Source: Demetria terragena DSM 11295
GTDB taxonomy: Bacteria > Actinomycetota > Actinomycetes > Actinomycetales > Dermatophilaceae
Direction of reading: 5' to 3'
Length of the DNA stretch: 64,000 bases
Assembly: GCF_000376825.1 (NCBI RefSeq)
Contig: NZ_AQXW01000004.1
Location: forward strand, 2,294,001 to 2,358,000
This document shows positions 53,440 to 61,427 of this stretch, piece after piece; positions within the stretch are counted from its first letter, which is position 1; every line of letters starts with the position of its first letter. The notes below the pieces were generated by a model that was given only the letters and a program-made list of their open reading frames with translations, was not told where the DNA came from and did not search any database. The translations under genes and the position numbers were made by a program.

Positions 53440-54899
53440 ATAACGGACAGCAGGCTTCCGTCGATCAGCTGGTTGCGACGGCTGCGACCGCCGCAAACGC
53501 CTGGGCCGGTGCGTCGCGCGCCGACCGGGCGCGCGTGCTCGACTCGGTCGCGGATGCTCTCGACGCGGCCGCGGATCAACTGATCCCGCTCGCTGAGAAG
53601 GAAAGCCATCTTCCGCTTGCTCGGCTCCAAGGGGAACTCAAGCGGACGACCTTCCAGATCCGTCTGTTGGGAAGCGCGGTAGCTGATGGCGGCTATCTCG
53701 ACGTTCGAGTCGATCGCCCCGACCCGGACTGGCCGATGGGCGCCCCGCGACCTGACTTGCGGCGTACCGCGATTCCGCTCGGGCCGGTGGTCGTCTTTGC
53801 GGCCTCCAACTTTCCCTTTGCGTTCAGCGTTGCGGGCGGCGACACAGCCGCCGCGCTGGCAGCCGGATGCCCGGTGCTGGTCAAGGCACATGGTGGACAC
53901 CCCGAACTCTCGGACGCCACGGCCGAGATCGTGACCGCGGCACTGCAGCAGGCAGGCGCGCCGGACGGACTGTTCGGCATGGTGCACTCCGAAGAAGACG
54001 GACGCGCGTTGCTGACGCACCCTGACGTCAAGGCCGGTGCGTTCACGGGCTCGATTCCGGCGGGTCGAGCCTTGTTCGATATTGCACAGTCCCGCCCAGA
54101 GCCGATCCCGTTCTTTGGTGAACTCGGCAGCACTAACCCTGTCGTCGTGACACGTGGCGCAGCCGCGAAGCGCGCGGACGAAATCGTCGAGGGTTTCGTG
54201 GGGTCATTCACGATGGGTGCCGGCCAATTCTGCACGAAGCCAGGCATTTTCGCGGTCCCTGCCGAGTCCAAAATGGTCGAACTTATTCGCGCCGCAAGCT
54301 TCCCGGACGCCGCGCCGATGCTCAATGAGCGTATTGCGAGTGGTCACGAACGAGTACGCACGCAGCTGAAGGACATTGATGGTGTCGACGTCGTGGCGGA
54401 GCACGCGGAGGCCGCGAGCGATTCGACCGCGCCGTTGCTCTTGCAGACGACCGGTGAGAACTTCATCAACAAGGTTGATGAGGTTGCGGTCGAGTGCTTT
54501 GGGCCGACTGCCCTTGTGGTGACCTACCGCGACGACCAGGAAGCCTTGGCCATCGCGGATGCATTGGAGGGTCAACTCACCGCCACCATCATGGGTGAAG
54601 ACGACGACGACCTTGTGCCTGAACTCGCAACTACGTTGGCACGCAAGGCTGGTCGCGTGTTGTGGAACCAATGGCCGACCGGCGTCTCGGTGACCTACGC
54701 GCAGCAGCACGGCGGACCATACCCGGCTAGCACCGCAGCGGGCACGAGTTCGGTGGGTACCGCCGCCATCACCCGGTTTACCCGGCCGGTTGCGTGGCAG
54801 GGCTTTCCTGAGCATCTGCTGCCTGAGGAACTGCGCGATCATTCCACGGCCGCAACCCCGCGGACTGTCGACGGGCGGCTTGGAGGTGACCCCCAGTGA
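53436..54899 (+). CDS. Aldehyde dehydrogenase, probable 2-oxoglutarate semialdehyde dehydrogenase
   Basis: The 487-residue ALDH-fold enzyme has Asn125 in ASNFPFAF, general base Glu229 in FFGELGSTNP and catalytic Cys266 in GQFCTKPG. The FGELGSTNP form is typical of the ketoglutarate semialdehyde dehydrogenase type. It would oxidise 2-oxoglutarate semialdehyde to 2-oxoglutarate, completing hydroxyproline degradation. ATG 53436 overlaps the previous stop; its own stop overlaps the epimerase start. Confidence 0.88.
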   Translation: MNNGQQASVDQLVATAATAANAWAGASRADRARVLDSVADALDAAADQLIPLAEKESHLPLARLQGELKRTTFQIRLLGSAVADGGYLDVRVDRPDPDWPMGAPRPDLRRTAIPLGPVVVFAASNFPFAFSVAGGDTAAALAAGCPVLVKAHGGHPELSDATAEIVTAALQQAGAPDGLFGMVHSEEDGRALLTHPDVKAGAFTGSIPAGRALFDIAQSRPEPIPFFGELGSTNPVVVTRGAAAKRADEIVEGFVGSFTMGAGQFCTKPGIFAVPAESKMVELIRAASFPDAAPMLNERIASGHERVRTQLKDIDGVDVVAEHAEAASDSTAPLLLQTTGENFINKVDEVAVECFGPTALVVTYRDDQEALAIADALEGQLTATIMGEDDDDLVPELATTLARKAGRVLWNQWPTGVSVTYAQQHGGPYPASTAAGTSSVGTAAITRFTRPVAWQGFPEHLLPEELRDHSTAATPRTVDGRLGGDPQ

Positions 54900-55897
54900 G
54901 GACCACCCGGGTCATCCACGCGGTCGATTCCCACACCGAAGGAATGCCGATGCGCGTTGTCACCGGAGGGGTCGAGACCTTTCCGGGGGACACGATGGCC
55001 GAGCGTCGTGCGTGGTTCATCGAAAATCGGGATGACTTGCGACTGTTTCTCATGCGTGAGCCGCGCGGCCACGCGTCGATGAGCGGGTCCATCCTGCAGC
55101 CGCCAACTCGGCCGGATGCGGACTTCGGAGTGCTCTTCATTGAAGTCAGTGGCCTCCTGCCGATGTGTGGACACGGCACCATTGGCACGGCCACTGTGCT
55201 CGTCGAAACCGGCATGGTTCCGGTCGTCGAACCGGTGACGACGATCCGGTTGGATACCCCCGCCGGTCTGGTCGAAGCCGCGGTCACTGTCAAAGACGGC
55301 CACGCCGAGTCAGTGACCCTTCGCAACGTGGCCTCGTTTGTCGTGGGACTGGATCGGGTGGTCATGGTGCCTGGCCTTGGCGACGTGCGTTACGACATGG
55401 CGTTCGGCGGCAACTTCTATGCCGTGGTCGACCTGGCGGACCTTGGACTACCGTTCGAGCGATCAGCAAAGCAGCGCCTGTTGGACGCCGGATTGGCGAT
55501 CATGGGCGCCATCAACGAGCACGATCGGCCACAGCACCCGGTCCAGTCCGACATTGCTGGATGTCGTCACGTCTACCTCAAGGCACCCGGATCAACAGCG
55601 CAGCACTCGCGCCATGCCATGGCGATCCACCCTGGATGGTTTGACCGGTCGCCCTGCGGGACGGGCACGAGCGCGCGGATGGCGCAACTCCATGCTCGCG
55701 GCGAGCTTGGCCTCGGGGCCGACTTCATCAACGAATCGTTCATCGGAAGCCAATTCGTCGGGCGGTTGGTCGAGGAAACCACGGTCGGTGGACGTCCCGC
55801 CGTCATTCCCCTGATTACGGGGCGGGCCTGGGTGACCGGGACTGCCCAATACATGCTCGACCCCACTGATCCATTTCCCCACGGTTTTGACCTGTGA
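54896..55897 (+). CDS. 4-hydroxyproline epimerase (proline racemase family)
   Basis: The 333-residue product has both catalytic cysteines: Cys91 in PMCGHGTIG and Cys254 in RSPCGTGTSA. Two cysteines mark an epimerase or racemase; the related trans-3-hydroxyproline dehydratases have Thr in the second place. The reaction is trans-4-hydroxy-L-proline to cis-4-hydroxy-D-proline, the first step of the pathway. The GTG start overlaps the aldehyde dehydrogenase stop. Proline racemase activity cannot be excluded from sequence alone, but the operon argues for hydroxyproline. Confidence 0.9.
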   Translation: MRTTRVIHAVDSHTEGMPMRVVTGGVETFPGDTMAERRAWFIENRDDLRLFLMREPRGHASMSGSILQPPTRPDADFGVLFIEVSGLLPMCGHGTIGTATVLVETGMVPVVEPVTTIRLDTPAGLVEAAVTVKDGHAESVTLRNVASFVVGLDRVVMVPGLGDVRYDMAFGGNFYAVVDLADLGLPFERSAKQRLLDAGLAIMGAINEHDRPQHPVQSDIAGCRHVYLKAPGSTAQHSRHAMAIHPGWFDRSPCGTGTSARMAQLHARGELGLGADFINESFIGSQFVGRLVEETTVGGRPAVIPLITGRAWVTGTAQYMLDPTDPFPHGFDL

Positions 55898-55907
55898 GCG
55901 AATCAGG

Positions 55908-57062
55908 ATGAACGGCGCGGCGGACGTGGTGGTAATTGGCGCTGGGGCTGTGGGAGCAGCCGTCGCCTGGTACGCCACGCGCGCGGGTTTGAGCGTGGAG
56001 GTGCTTGAGCGGGGCTCGATCGTCAGCGGAACCTCGAGTGCTTGCGAAGGCAATCTGTTGGTCTCTGACAAAGAGGCAGGGCCCGAACTCGACCTCGCGC
56101 TCTACAGCCATCATGTCTGGAATACCGATCTGGCCGAGTACGCCCACCTTTGGGAGTTCGAGGCCAAGGGTGGTCTCGTGGTGAGTTCAAGCGCAGCAGG
56201 TGCGGCGGGCTTGGCCCAGTTGGCCAACCGGCAGCGGCGCGCTGGAGTGATGGTGCAGGACGTGGCGGCCGACGAAATCCACGACTACGAGCCGCATCTC
56301 GTGGAGGGGATGGCCGGTGCCGCGTTCTATCCCCAGGACTGTCAGGTGCAGCCCATGCTGCTCGCTGCGCACCTGTTGCGGCTGGCGCGCGAAGGCGGTG
56401 CGCGCGTACGCACCCAGACTGAGGTCACCGGGATTATCCGTGCGGGGGAGCGGGTCGTGGGCGTTCAGACTGAGCGCGGTGACATTGCTGCGGGTCTAGT
56501 GGTGAACGCCGCAGGCACCTGGGCAGGCGAGATCGCCGCCATGGCACAGGTCCGGGTGCCGGTTCTGCCTCGGCGCGGTTTTATCCTCGTGACTGAGCCC
56601 CTTCCGCCGACTGTCTTTCACAAGGTCTATTCCGGCGAATACGTTGCGAGCACGCAGAGTTCGGACGAGGGCCTGCAGACCTCAACCGTCGTTGAAGGCA
56701 CTAAGTCGGGGACGATCCTCATCGGCTCGTCACGGGAGCGGGTCGGCTTTGACCGAGCCCCCTCACTCCCAGCGCTTCGGGAGATCGCAGGTAATGCGCT
56801 GGCGTTGTTCCCAGGCCTGGCAGAGGTCGCCGTGATGCGTAGTTATCTGGGTTTCCGGCCGTACTGCCCAGACCATCTCCCCGTGATCGGACCCGATCCG
56901 CGTGCGCCGGGTCTTTGGCATGCGGCGGGGCACGAGGGCGCGGGCATTGGGCTGTCGGTCGGCACCGCTGCGTTGCTGGTGCAGTCCATCGTGGGGTCGT
57001 CGGTGGAGATGCCCTTGGCGCCTTTTGCTCCGGAACGGTTCTCTTGGAAGACCGCATCGTGA
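55908..57062 (+). CDS. D-hydroxyproline dehydrogenase, FAD subunit of the DAO family
   Basis: The 384-residue D-amino-acid-oxidase-like flavoprotein has an N-terminal VVVIGAGAVGAAVAWYATRAG and a C-terminal substrate and FAD closure region, FRPYCPDHLPVIGPDP and HAAGHEGAGIGLSVGTA. Together with the next two products it forms the three-part dehydrogenase (HcnA/B/C or LhpBEF-like) that oxidises cis-4-hydroxy-D-proline. ATG 55908 follows the epimerase by 10 nt. The stop overlaps the ferredoxin-like gene (GTGA). Confidence 0.87.
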   Translation: MNGAADVVVIGAGAVGAAVAWYATRAGLSVEVLERGSIVSGTSSACEGNLLVSDKEAGPELDLALYSHHVWNTDLAEYAHLWEFEAKGGLVVSSSAAGAAGLAQLANRQRRAGVMVQDVAADEIHDYEPHLVEGMAGAAFYPQDCQVQPMLLAAHLLRLAREGGARVRTQTEVTGIIRAGERVVGVQTERGDIAAGLVVNAAGTWAGEIAAMAQVRVPVLPRRGFILVTEPLPPTVFHKVYSGEYVASTQSSDEGLQTSTVVEGTKSGTILIGSSRERVGFDRAPSLPALREIAGNALALFPGLAEVAVMRSYLGFRPYCPDHLPVIGPDPRAPGLWHAAGHEGAGIGLSVGTAALLVQSIVGSSVEMPLAPFAPERFSWKTAS

Positions 57063-57322
57063 ATGATCGGATCACCTTGACCCTCAACGGAAGTGAGCTC
57101 ACGGGGCGCGCGGGGCAAAGCATCGGATCGGTTTTGACCGAACAGGGCGTTCGCTCGTGGCGGACCACGCGCAACGGGGGTCGGCCCCGCGGATTGTTCT
57201 GTGGCATTGGTGTCTGTTTCGACTGCCTGATCACCGTGGACGGCCGGCCCAACCAACGCGCCTGTCTGGTGACTGCTGAAGATGGCATGGTGCTGAGCAC
57301 CGAAGGGCTCCCTCGTGGCTAG
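57059..57322 (+). CDS. D-hydroxyproline dehydrogenase, small 2Fe-2S subunit
   Basis: The 87-residue ferredoxin-like protein has FCGIGVCFDC and a later Cys in RACLV, ligands of one plant-type 2Fe-2S cluster, the N-terminal half of the HcnA-type unit. It would carry electrons between the two flavin subunits. GTG 57059 overlaps the preceding stop, and its stop overlaps the following start by 8 nt. Length is typical for the small subunit. Confidence 0.87.
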   Translation: MNDRITLTLNGSELTGRAGQSIGSVLTEQGVRSWRTTRNGGRPRGLFCGIGVCFDCLITVDGRPNQRACLVTAEDGMVLSTEGLPRG

Positions 57323-58757
57323 GCCGACGTTGACCTTTGACGTGCTGGTGGTGGGCGCCGGGCCAGCAGGTCTCGAAGCGGCAGTGACCGCTGCCGAACA
57401 CGGCCTCGCCGTTGCTCTCATCGATGCCGCCCGCTATCCAGGTGGGCAGTTTTGGCGCAACGCTGGAGACGACGCCGCGGCCGGACAACACGGCTGGTCG
57501 CGATTTACCCGCCTGCGCGCCCGACTGCTGCGCGTTGAGGCCGATGGTCGGCTCGCGTACCTGCCCGGCCACGACGTGTGGTTCGTGGAGCCGTGTGAAT
57601 CCGGCTACCGCCTGCACCTGAGCGCTCCCACCGGCACAGCGGCCGGGCCCGGATCGGTGGCGGCGCCCCACCTGGTGCTGTGCCCGGGTGGCTACGACCG
57701 CCAACTCCCGGTGCCTGGTTGGGATCTTCCTGGTGTCATGAGCGCAGGAGGGGTTCAGGCACTGCTGAAGGGCCATCGCACCCTGGCCGGGAAGCGCGCG
57801 GTGATTGCTGGGACGGGACCATTCCTGCTCCCTGTTGCCACTGGGCTCGCTGCGGCGGGCGCCGAGGTCGTCGCGCTCTGTGAGGCCGGGAGCCCAGCGC
57901 GTTGGGCGAGGAACCCTCGTGGCGCACTATCGGTGCCCTCCAAAGGAATTGAAGCCCTGGGCTACGCCCTTCAACTGGCGAGACAGCGCATCCGATATCA
58001 GACACGTACGGTCGTGTCCGAAGTGTTTGGGGACTCTGAGGTTGCGGGTGTACGCCTGTCGCGCCTTGACCGACATGGCGAGCTGCGCGCAGATGCTCCG
58101 ACTCGGGAGATTGCGGCTGACGTGGTGGCTTTTGGTTGGGGATTTACGCCGTCGCTCGAACTGATCACCGCAGTCGGAGCGTCCACCCGGGTCGATATTG
58201 ATGAGTCCTTGGTCGTCGCCGTGGATGCCTGGCAGCGAACTGATGTGGCCGGCGTCTACGCCGCGGGCGAGGCAACCGGCGTCGGAGGCTCGGTGCTCGC
58301 ACAAGCTGAGGGTCGGCTCGCTGGTTTGGCGGTCGCCAGAGACACCGGTCACGACATCGACATCCGGGACGCCGTCCGGACGCAGTCGGCGATCAGTCGC
58401 CATCGCGCATTTGCTGCCGCTATGCACCGGGCGCACCCGATCCCCGAAGGCTGGCGGAGTTGGCTGCGCGAGGACACGGTGCTGTGTCGGTGTGAAGAGG
58501 TGCAGATTGGCGATGTTGAGCACGTCCGCGACCTGCTCGGGGCGAGCGACGCGCGGACGGTGAAGTTGCTCGCTCGGCCCGGAATGGGCTGGTGCCAGGG
58601 CCGAATCTGTGGCTTCGCAACCGCGAAACTGGCTACGGGAAAGGGCCGTCCGCTGGCGCACGCCGACCTGGCCGCAACGGCAAAACGCACCCTCGCAGCG
58701 CCAGTGTCCTTGACCCACTTGGCGTCGGAGCATGGTGAGCCTCCGCCAGCGTCCTAG
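57315..58757 (+). CDS. D-hydroxyproline dehydrogenase, large FAD/NAD-type subunit with BFD-like domain
   Basis: The 480-residue product has an N-terminal FAD motif, VVGAGPAGLEAAVTAAEHG, an inner nucleotide motif, AVIAGTGPFLLPVATGLAA, and GVYAAGEATGVGGS near the middle. The C-terminal 80 residues hold a BFD-type iron-sulfur domain (LCRCEEV and WCQGRICG). This matches the HcnB/LhpF-type subunit. Electrons would leave to the quinone pool or another acceptor. The GTG start overlaps the 2Fe-2S gene end. Confidence 0.87.
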   Translation: MARPTLTFDVLVVGAGPAGLEAAVTAAEHGLAVALIDAARYPGGQFWRNAGDDAAAGQHGWSRFTRLRARLLRVEADGRLAYLPGHDVWFVEPCESGYRLHLSAPTGTAAGPGSVAAPHLVLCPGGYDRQLPVPGWDLPGVMSAGGVQALLKGHRTLAGKRAVIAGTGPFLLPVATGLAAAGAEVVALCEAGSPARWARNPRGALSVPSKGIEALGYALQLARQRIRYQTRTVVSEVFGDSEVAGVRLSRLDRHGELRADAPTREIAADVVAFGWGFTPSLELITAVGASTRVDIDESLVVAVDAWQRTDVAGVYAAGEATGVGGSVLAQAEGRLAGLAVARDTGHDIDIRDAVRTQSAISRHRAFAAAMHRAHPIPEGWRSWLREDTVLCRCEEVQIGDVEHVRDLLGASDARTVKLLARPGMGWCQGRICGFATAKLATGKGRPLAHADLAATAKRTLAAPVSLTHLASEHGEPPPAS

Positions 58758-58790
58758 GATCGTGGCGTCCAGGCCGACAACGAATGGTCC

Positions 58791-59465
58791 GTGGTGAGTC
58801 AGCTCAGCAGCCCCCAGCGGTTCGAAAAAGTGAGCCTGCGCGACCAGGTGTCGCGCGCGCTGCGTGCTGCCATTGTGTCGGGCGAACTTGAGCCCGGTGA
58901 GATCTATTCGGCGCCAGCGCTGGGATCGCGGTTTGGGGTGTCGGCAACGCCGGTCCGCGAGGCGATGCTTGACCTGGTTCGCGAGAACCTCGTAGAGACG
59001 GTCCCCAACAAGGGCTACCGCGTGACCGAGATCAAGGATGAGGATCTCGATCACGTGACCGAACTGCGCATGCTCATTGAACCGCCGCTGGCGGGCCAAG
59101 TGACCGCGCACGTCCCAGAGTCTGACTTCCCCGTGCTACGCGCCGCGGCACAGTTGATCGTTGATGGTGCCGAAGCGGGGGACCTTGTCGCCTACACCGA
59201 GAGCGACCGACAGTTCCATCTGAAACTCCTTGCCTACACGGGCAACCCACGAGTGACCGCGCTCATCGCCGAACTCCGCGGGCAAACTCGACTGTTCGGG
59301 CTGGCTTCATTGCTGGAACGCGGCGAGCTGGTCGACTCGGCACAGGAGCACCACGCCATCCTGGACGCGGTCGAGGCGCGCGACGCCGAGCGAGTCGAAT
59401 CGTTGATGCGCGACCACATCCGCCAGACCCGTGGGCGATGGGCGCATCCTGACCACGATCAGTAG
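58791..59465 (+). CDS. GntR-family regulator with FCD domain
   Basis: The 224-residue product has an N-terminal winged helix (VSRALRAAIVSGELEPGEIYSAPALGSRFGVSATPVREAMLDLVREN) and a C-terminal FCD ligand domain with the metal-binding His residues in SDRQFHLKLL and QEHHAILDAV. It lies 33 nt after the dehydrogenase genes. The GTG at 58791 or 58794 can start it. It most likely represses the operon via the palindrome at 51553-51571, released by a hydroxyproline intermediate. Confidence 0.88.
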   Translation: MVSQLSSPQRFEKVSLRDQVSRALRAAIVSGELEPGEIYSAPALGSRFGVSATPVREAMLDLVRENLVETVPNKGYRVTEIKDEDLDHVTELRMLIEPPLAGQVTAHVPESDFPVLRAAAQLIVDGAEAGDLVAYTESDRQFHLKLLAYTGNPRVTALIAELRGQTRLFGLASLLERGELVDSAQEHHAILDAVEARDAERVESLMRDHIRQTRGRWAHPDHDQ

Positions 59466-59487
59466 CCCGTAACATGGGCCTTTCGTG

Positions 59488-61047
59488 ATGAATACCTCTA
59501 TCTCCCTACCTCGCCGCACGTTCGCCGTCATTAGTCACCCGGACGCCGGTAAATCGACCCTCACCGAGGCGCTTGCGTTGCACGCCGATGCCTTGGATGA
59601 GGCAGGAGCCGTCCACGGAAAGCGTGGCCGCCGAGCCACCGTGTCGGACTGGATGGATATGGAGAAGGCGCGCGGAATCTCCGTCAGTTCCACTGCGCTG
59701 CAGTTCACCTACCGCGATCACGTGCTCAACCTGGTCGATACCCCGGGCCACGCAGATTTCTCCGAAGACACCTACCGGGTGCTCTCTGCGGTCGACTGCG
59801 CGATCATGCTGGTCGACGCCGCCAAGGGCCTAGAGGAGCAGACCCTCAAACTCTTCCGCGTTTGTGCGCAGCGCGGCATCCCCATCATCACCGTGATCAA
59901 TAAGTGGGACCGCCCGGGCATGGAGCCCCTGGAACTGATGGACGAGATCGAGCGGGACATCAACGTCCAGCCCACCCCGCTCACCTGGCCGGTCGGTATC
60001 GCGGGTGAGTTCCGAGGGGTGTTGGAGCGCTCGTCCGGCGACTTCGTGCAGTACGAAAAGACACCGGGCGGCGCGACCAAGGCACAGCAGCAACGGCGTA
60101 CCGCCGCTGAGGCGCAGGACCTCGTCCCTGACGAGTGGACAACCGCCCACGACGAGGCCGGTCTCCTCGAAGCAGTCGAGGCCACCCACGACCAACAGCG
60201 CTTCCTCGCCGGCGAATCCACCCCGGTGCTCTTTGCCTCGGCCCTTCTCAACTTTGGCGTCTCCCACTTGCTCGACACCTTGGTCGAGCTTGCGCCCGGC
60301 CCGGCTCCAGCCGTCACGGTGTCTGGCGATCTGCGCGGCCTCGACGAACCGTTCAGCGCGATGGTCTTCAAGGTGCAGGCCGGTATGGACCCGGCTCACC
60401 GCGACCGCCTGGCCTTCGCGCGCGTGCAATCCGGGATGTTCGAGCGCGGGATGACCGTCACCCACGTCCCGACCGGACGGCCGCTGACGACCAAGCACGC
60501 GACCGTCGTCTTCGGACGCGAGCGCTCGACCGTCGAGCAGGCGGTTCCGGGCGACATCATTGGACTCGTGAACTCATCGGAGTTGGCTGTAGGCGACACC
60601 ATCAGCGCGACGCCCGTCGTGGAGTACCCGCGCATCGTGCGGTTCAACCCGGAACATTTCGCCGTGGCCCGGGCGCGCGATACCGGCCGATTCAAGCAGT
60701 TCCGCAGCGGTATCGAGCAACTCGACCACGAGGGCGCGATCCAGGTGTTGCGCTCAGATCTGCGAGGAAACCAGGCGCCGGTTCTTGCCGCCGTCGGACC
60801 GATGCAGTTCGACGTGGTCAAGGCACGGATGGAGCACGAGTTCCGGACCGTCATCGACCTGGAGACCCTGCCCTACTCGCTAGCCCGCGAAGTGACCACT
60901 GAACAAGCCCCTGTGGTGAACCGGGAACGCAACGCCGAGGTGTTGCACCGGTCCGACGGCACCTTGTTGGCGCTCTTCTCTGACAAATGGCGTGCGCAGG
61001 CGATCACCCGAGCCCATCCCGATCTTGGACTCGTCCTGACCGACTGA
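59488..61047 (+). CDS. prfC: Peptide chain release factor 3
   Basis: The 519-residue translational GTPase recycles RF1 and RF2 from the ribosome. G1 is SHPDAGKSTLTEAL, G3 is DTPGHADFSEDTYR and G4 is NKWDRPG; domains II and III follow. GTG 59485 directly precedes ATG 59488; the ATG is chosen. No operon partner is obvious. TAGACT of a downstream promoter lies just after its stop. Confidence 0.95.
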   Translation: MNTSISLPRRTFAVISHPDAGKSTLTEALALHADALDEAGAVHGKRGRRATVSDWMDMEKARGISVSSTALQFTYRDHVLNLVDTPGHADFSEDTYRVLSAVDCAIMLVDAAKGLEEQTLKLFRVCAQRGIPIITVINKWDRPGMEPLELMDEIERDINVQPTPLTWPVGIAGEFRGVLERSSGDFVQYEKTPGGATKAQQQRRTAAEAQDLVPDEWTTAHDEAGLLEAVEATHDQQRFLAGESTPVLFASALLNFGVSHLLDTLVELAPGPAPAVTVSGDLRGLDEPFSAMVFKVQAGMDPAHRDRLAFARVQSGMFERGMTVTHVPTGRPLTTKHATVVFGRERSTVEQAVPGDIIGLVNSSELAVGDTISATPVVEYPRIVRFNPEHFAVARARDTGRFKQFRSGIEQLDHEGAIQVLRSDLRGNQAPVLAAVGPMQFDVVKARMEHEFRTVIDLETLPYSLAREVTTEQAPVVNRERNAEVLHRSDGTLLALFSDKWRAQAITRAHPDLGLVLTD

Positions 61048-61064
61048 CCGCGCGGCTCTAGACT
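61036..61064 (+). promoter_or_regulatory. Putative promoter of the metE riboswitch transcript
   Basis: CTGACC (61036-61041) and TAGACT (61059-61064) are separated by 17 bp and overlap the prfC stop codon. The predicted start of transcription would be about 61071, just before the riboswitch. Confidence 0.45.
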
Positions 61065-61094
61065 CACGAGTGCAGCTGGTTCATGGCTGACGCT

Positions 61095-61300
61095 GAGGCG
61101 TCAGTGGTGTCGAGTCATCCACGTGGGTGATGAGAGGGAACCCGGTGAGAATCCGGGACTGTCCCGCAGCGGTGAGTGGGAACGAATGCCGTGTAATGCA
61201 CTGGGTTTTCCTGGGAAGCGACGGCGAGTAGGAGCGGCTTCGGTCGTGTGCCCGCGAGTCCGAAGACCTGCCAGATGTGCCGGGTACGCCGTACCCGGCG
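61095..61300 (+). ncRNA. Cobalamin riboswitch
   Basis: Conserved pieces of the cobalamin aptamer occur in order: GGGAACCCGGTGAGAATCC (61137-61155), GACTGTCCCGCAGCGGTGAG, GGGAAGCGACGGCGAGTAGG and the B12 box GCGAGTCCGAAGACCTGCC (61254-61272). A 9-bp hairpin, GCCGGGTAC/GTACCCGGC (61279-61299), follows and may be part of the switch. It should repress metE, the B12-independent enzyme, when cobalamin is available. The 5' boundary is approximate. Between the hairpin and metE about 110 nt remain without a gene. Confidence 0.93.
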
Positions 61301-61427
61301 GTTTCCGCCTCGTGGATTGGGCGTGCGGACCTCTTCGACTGTGTCGACCGCTGTGGTCGTGTCGGTGGATTGGGTGTTGTGCTCCTCGGGCGGTAGCCGT
61401 CTCGACTGCACAAGGGAGAACACTCTC

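Noticed and set aside
61248-61427. N-terminal extension of metE upstream of 61428
   Set aside because: It overlaps the cobalamin riboswitch and does not match MetE; the GTG at 61428 has AAGGGAG upstream and the expected N-terminus.
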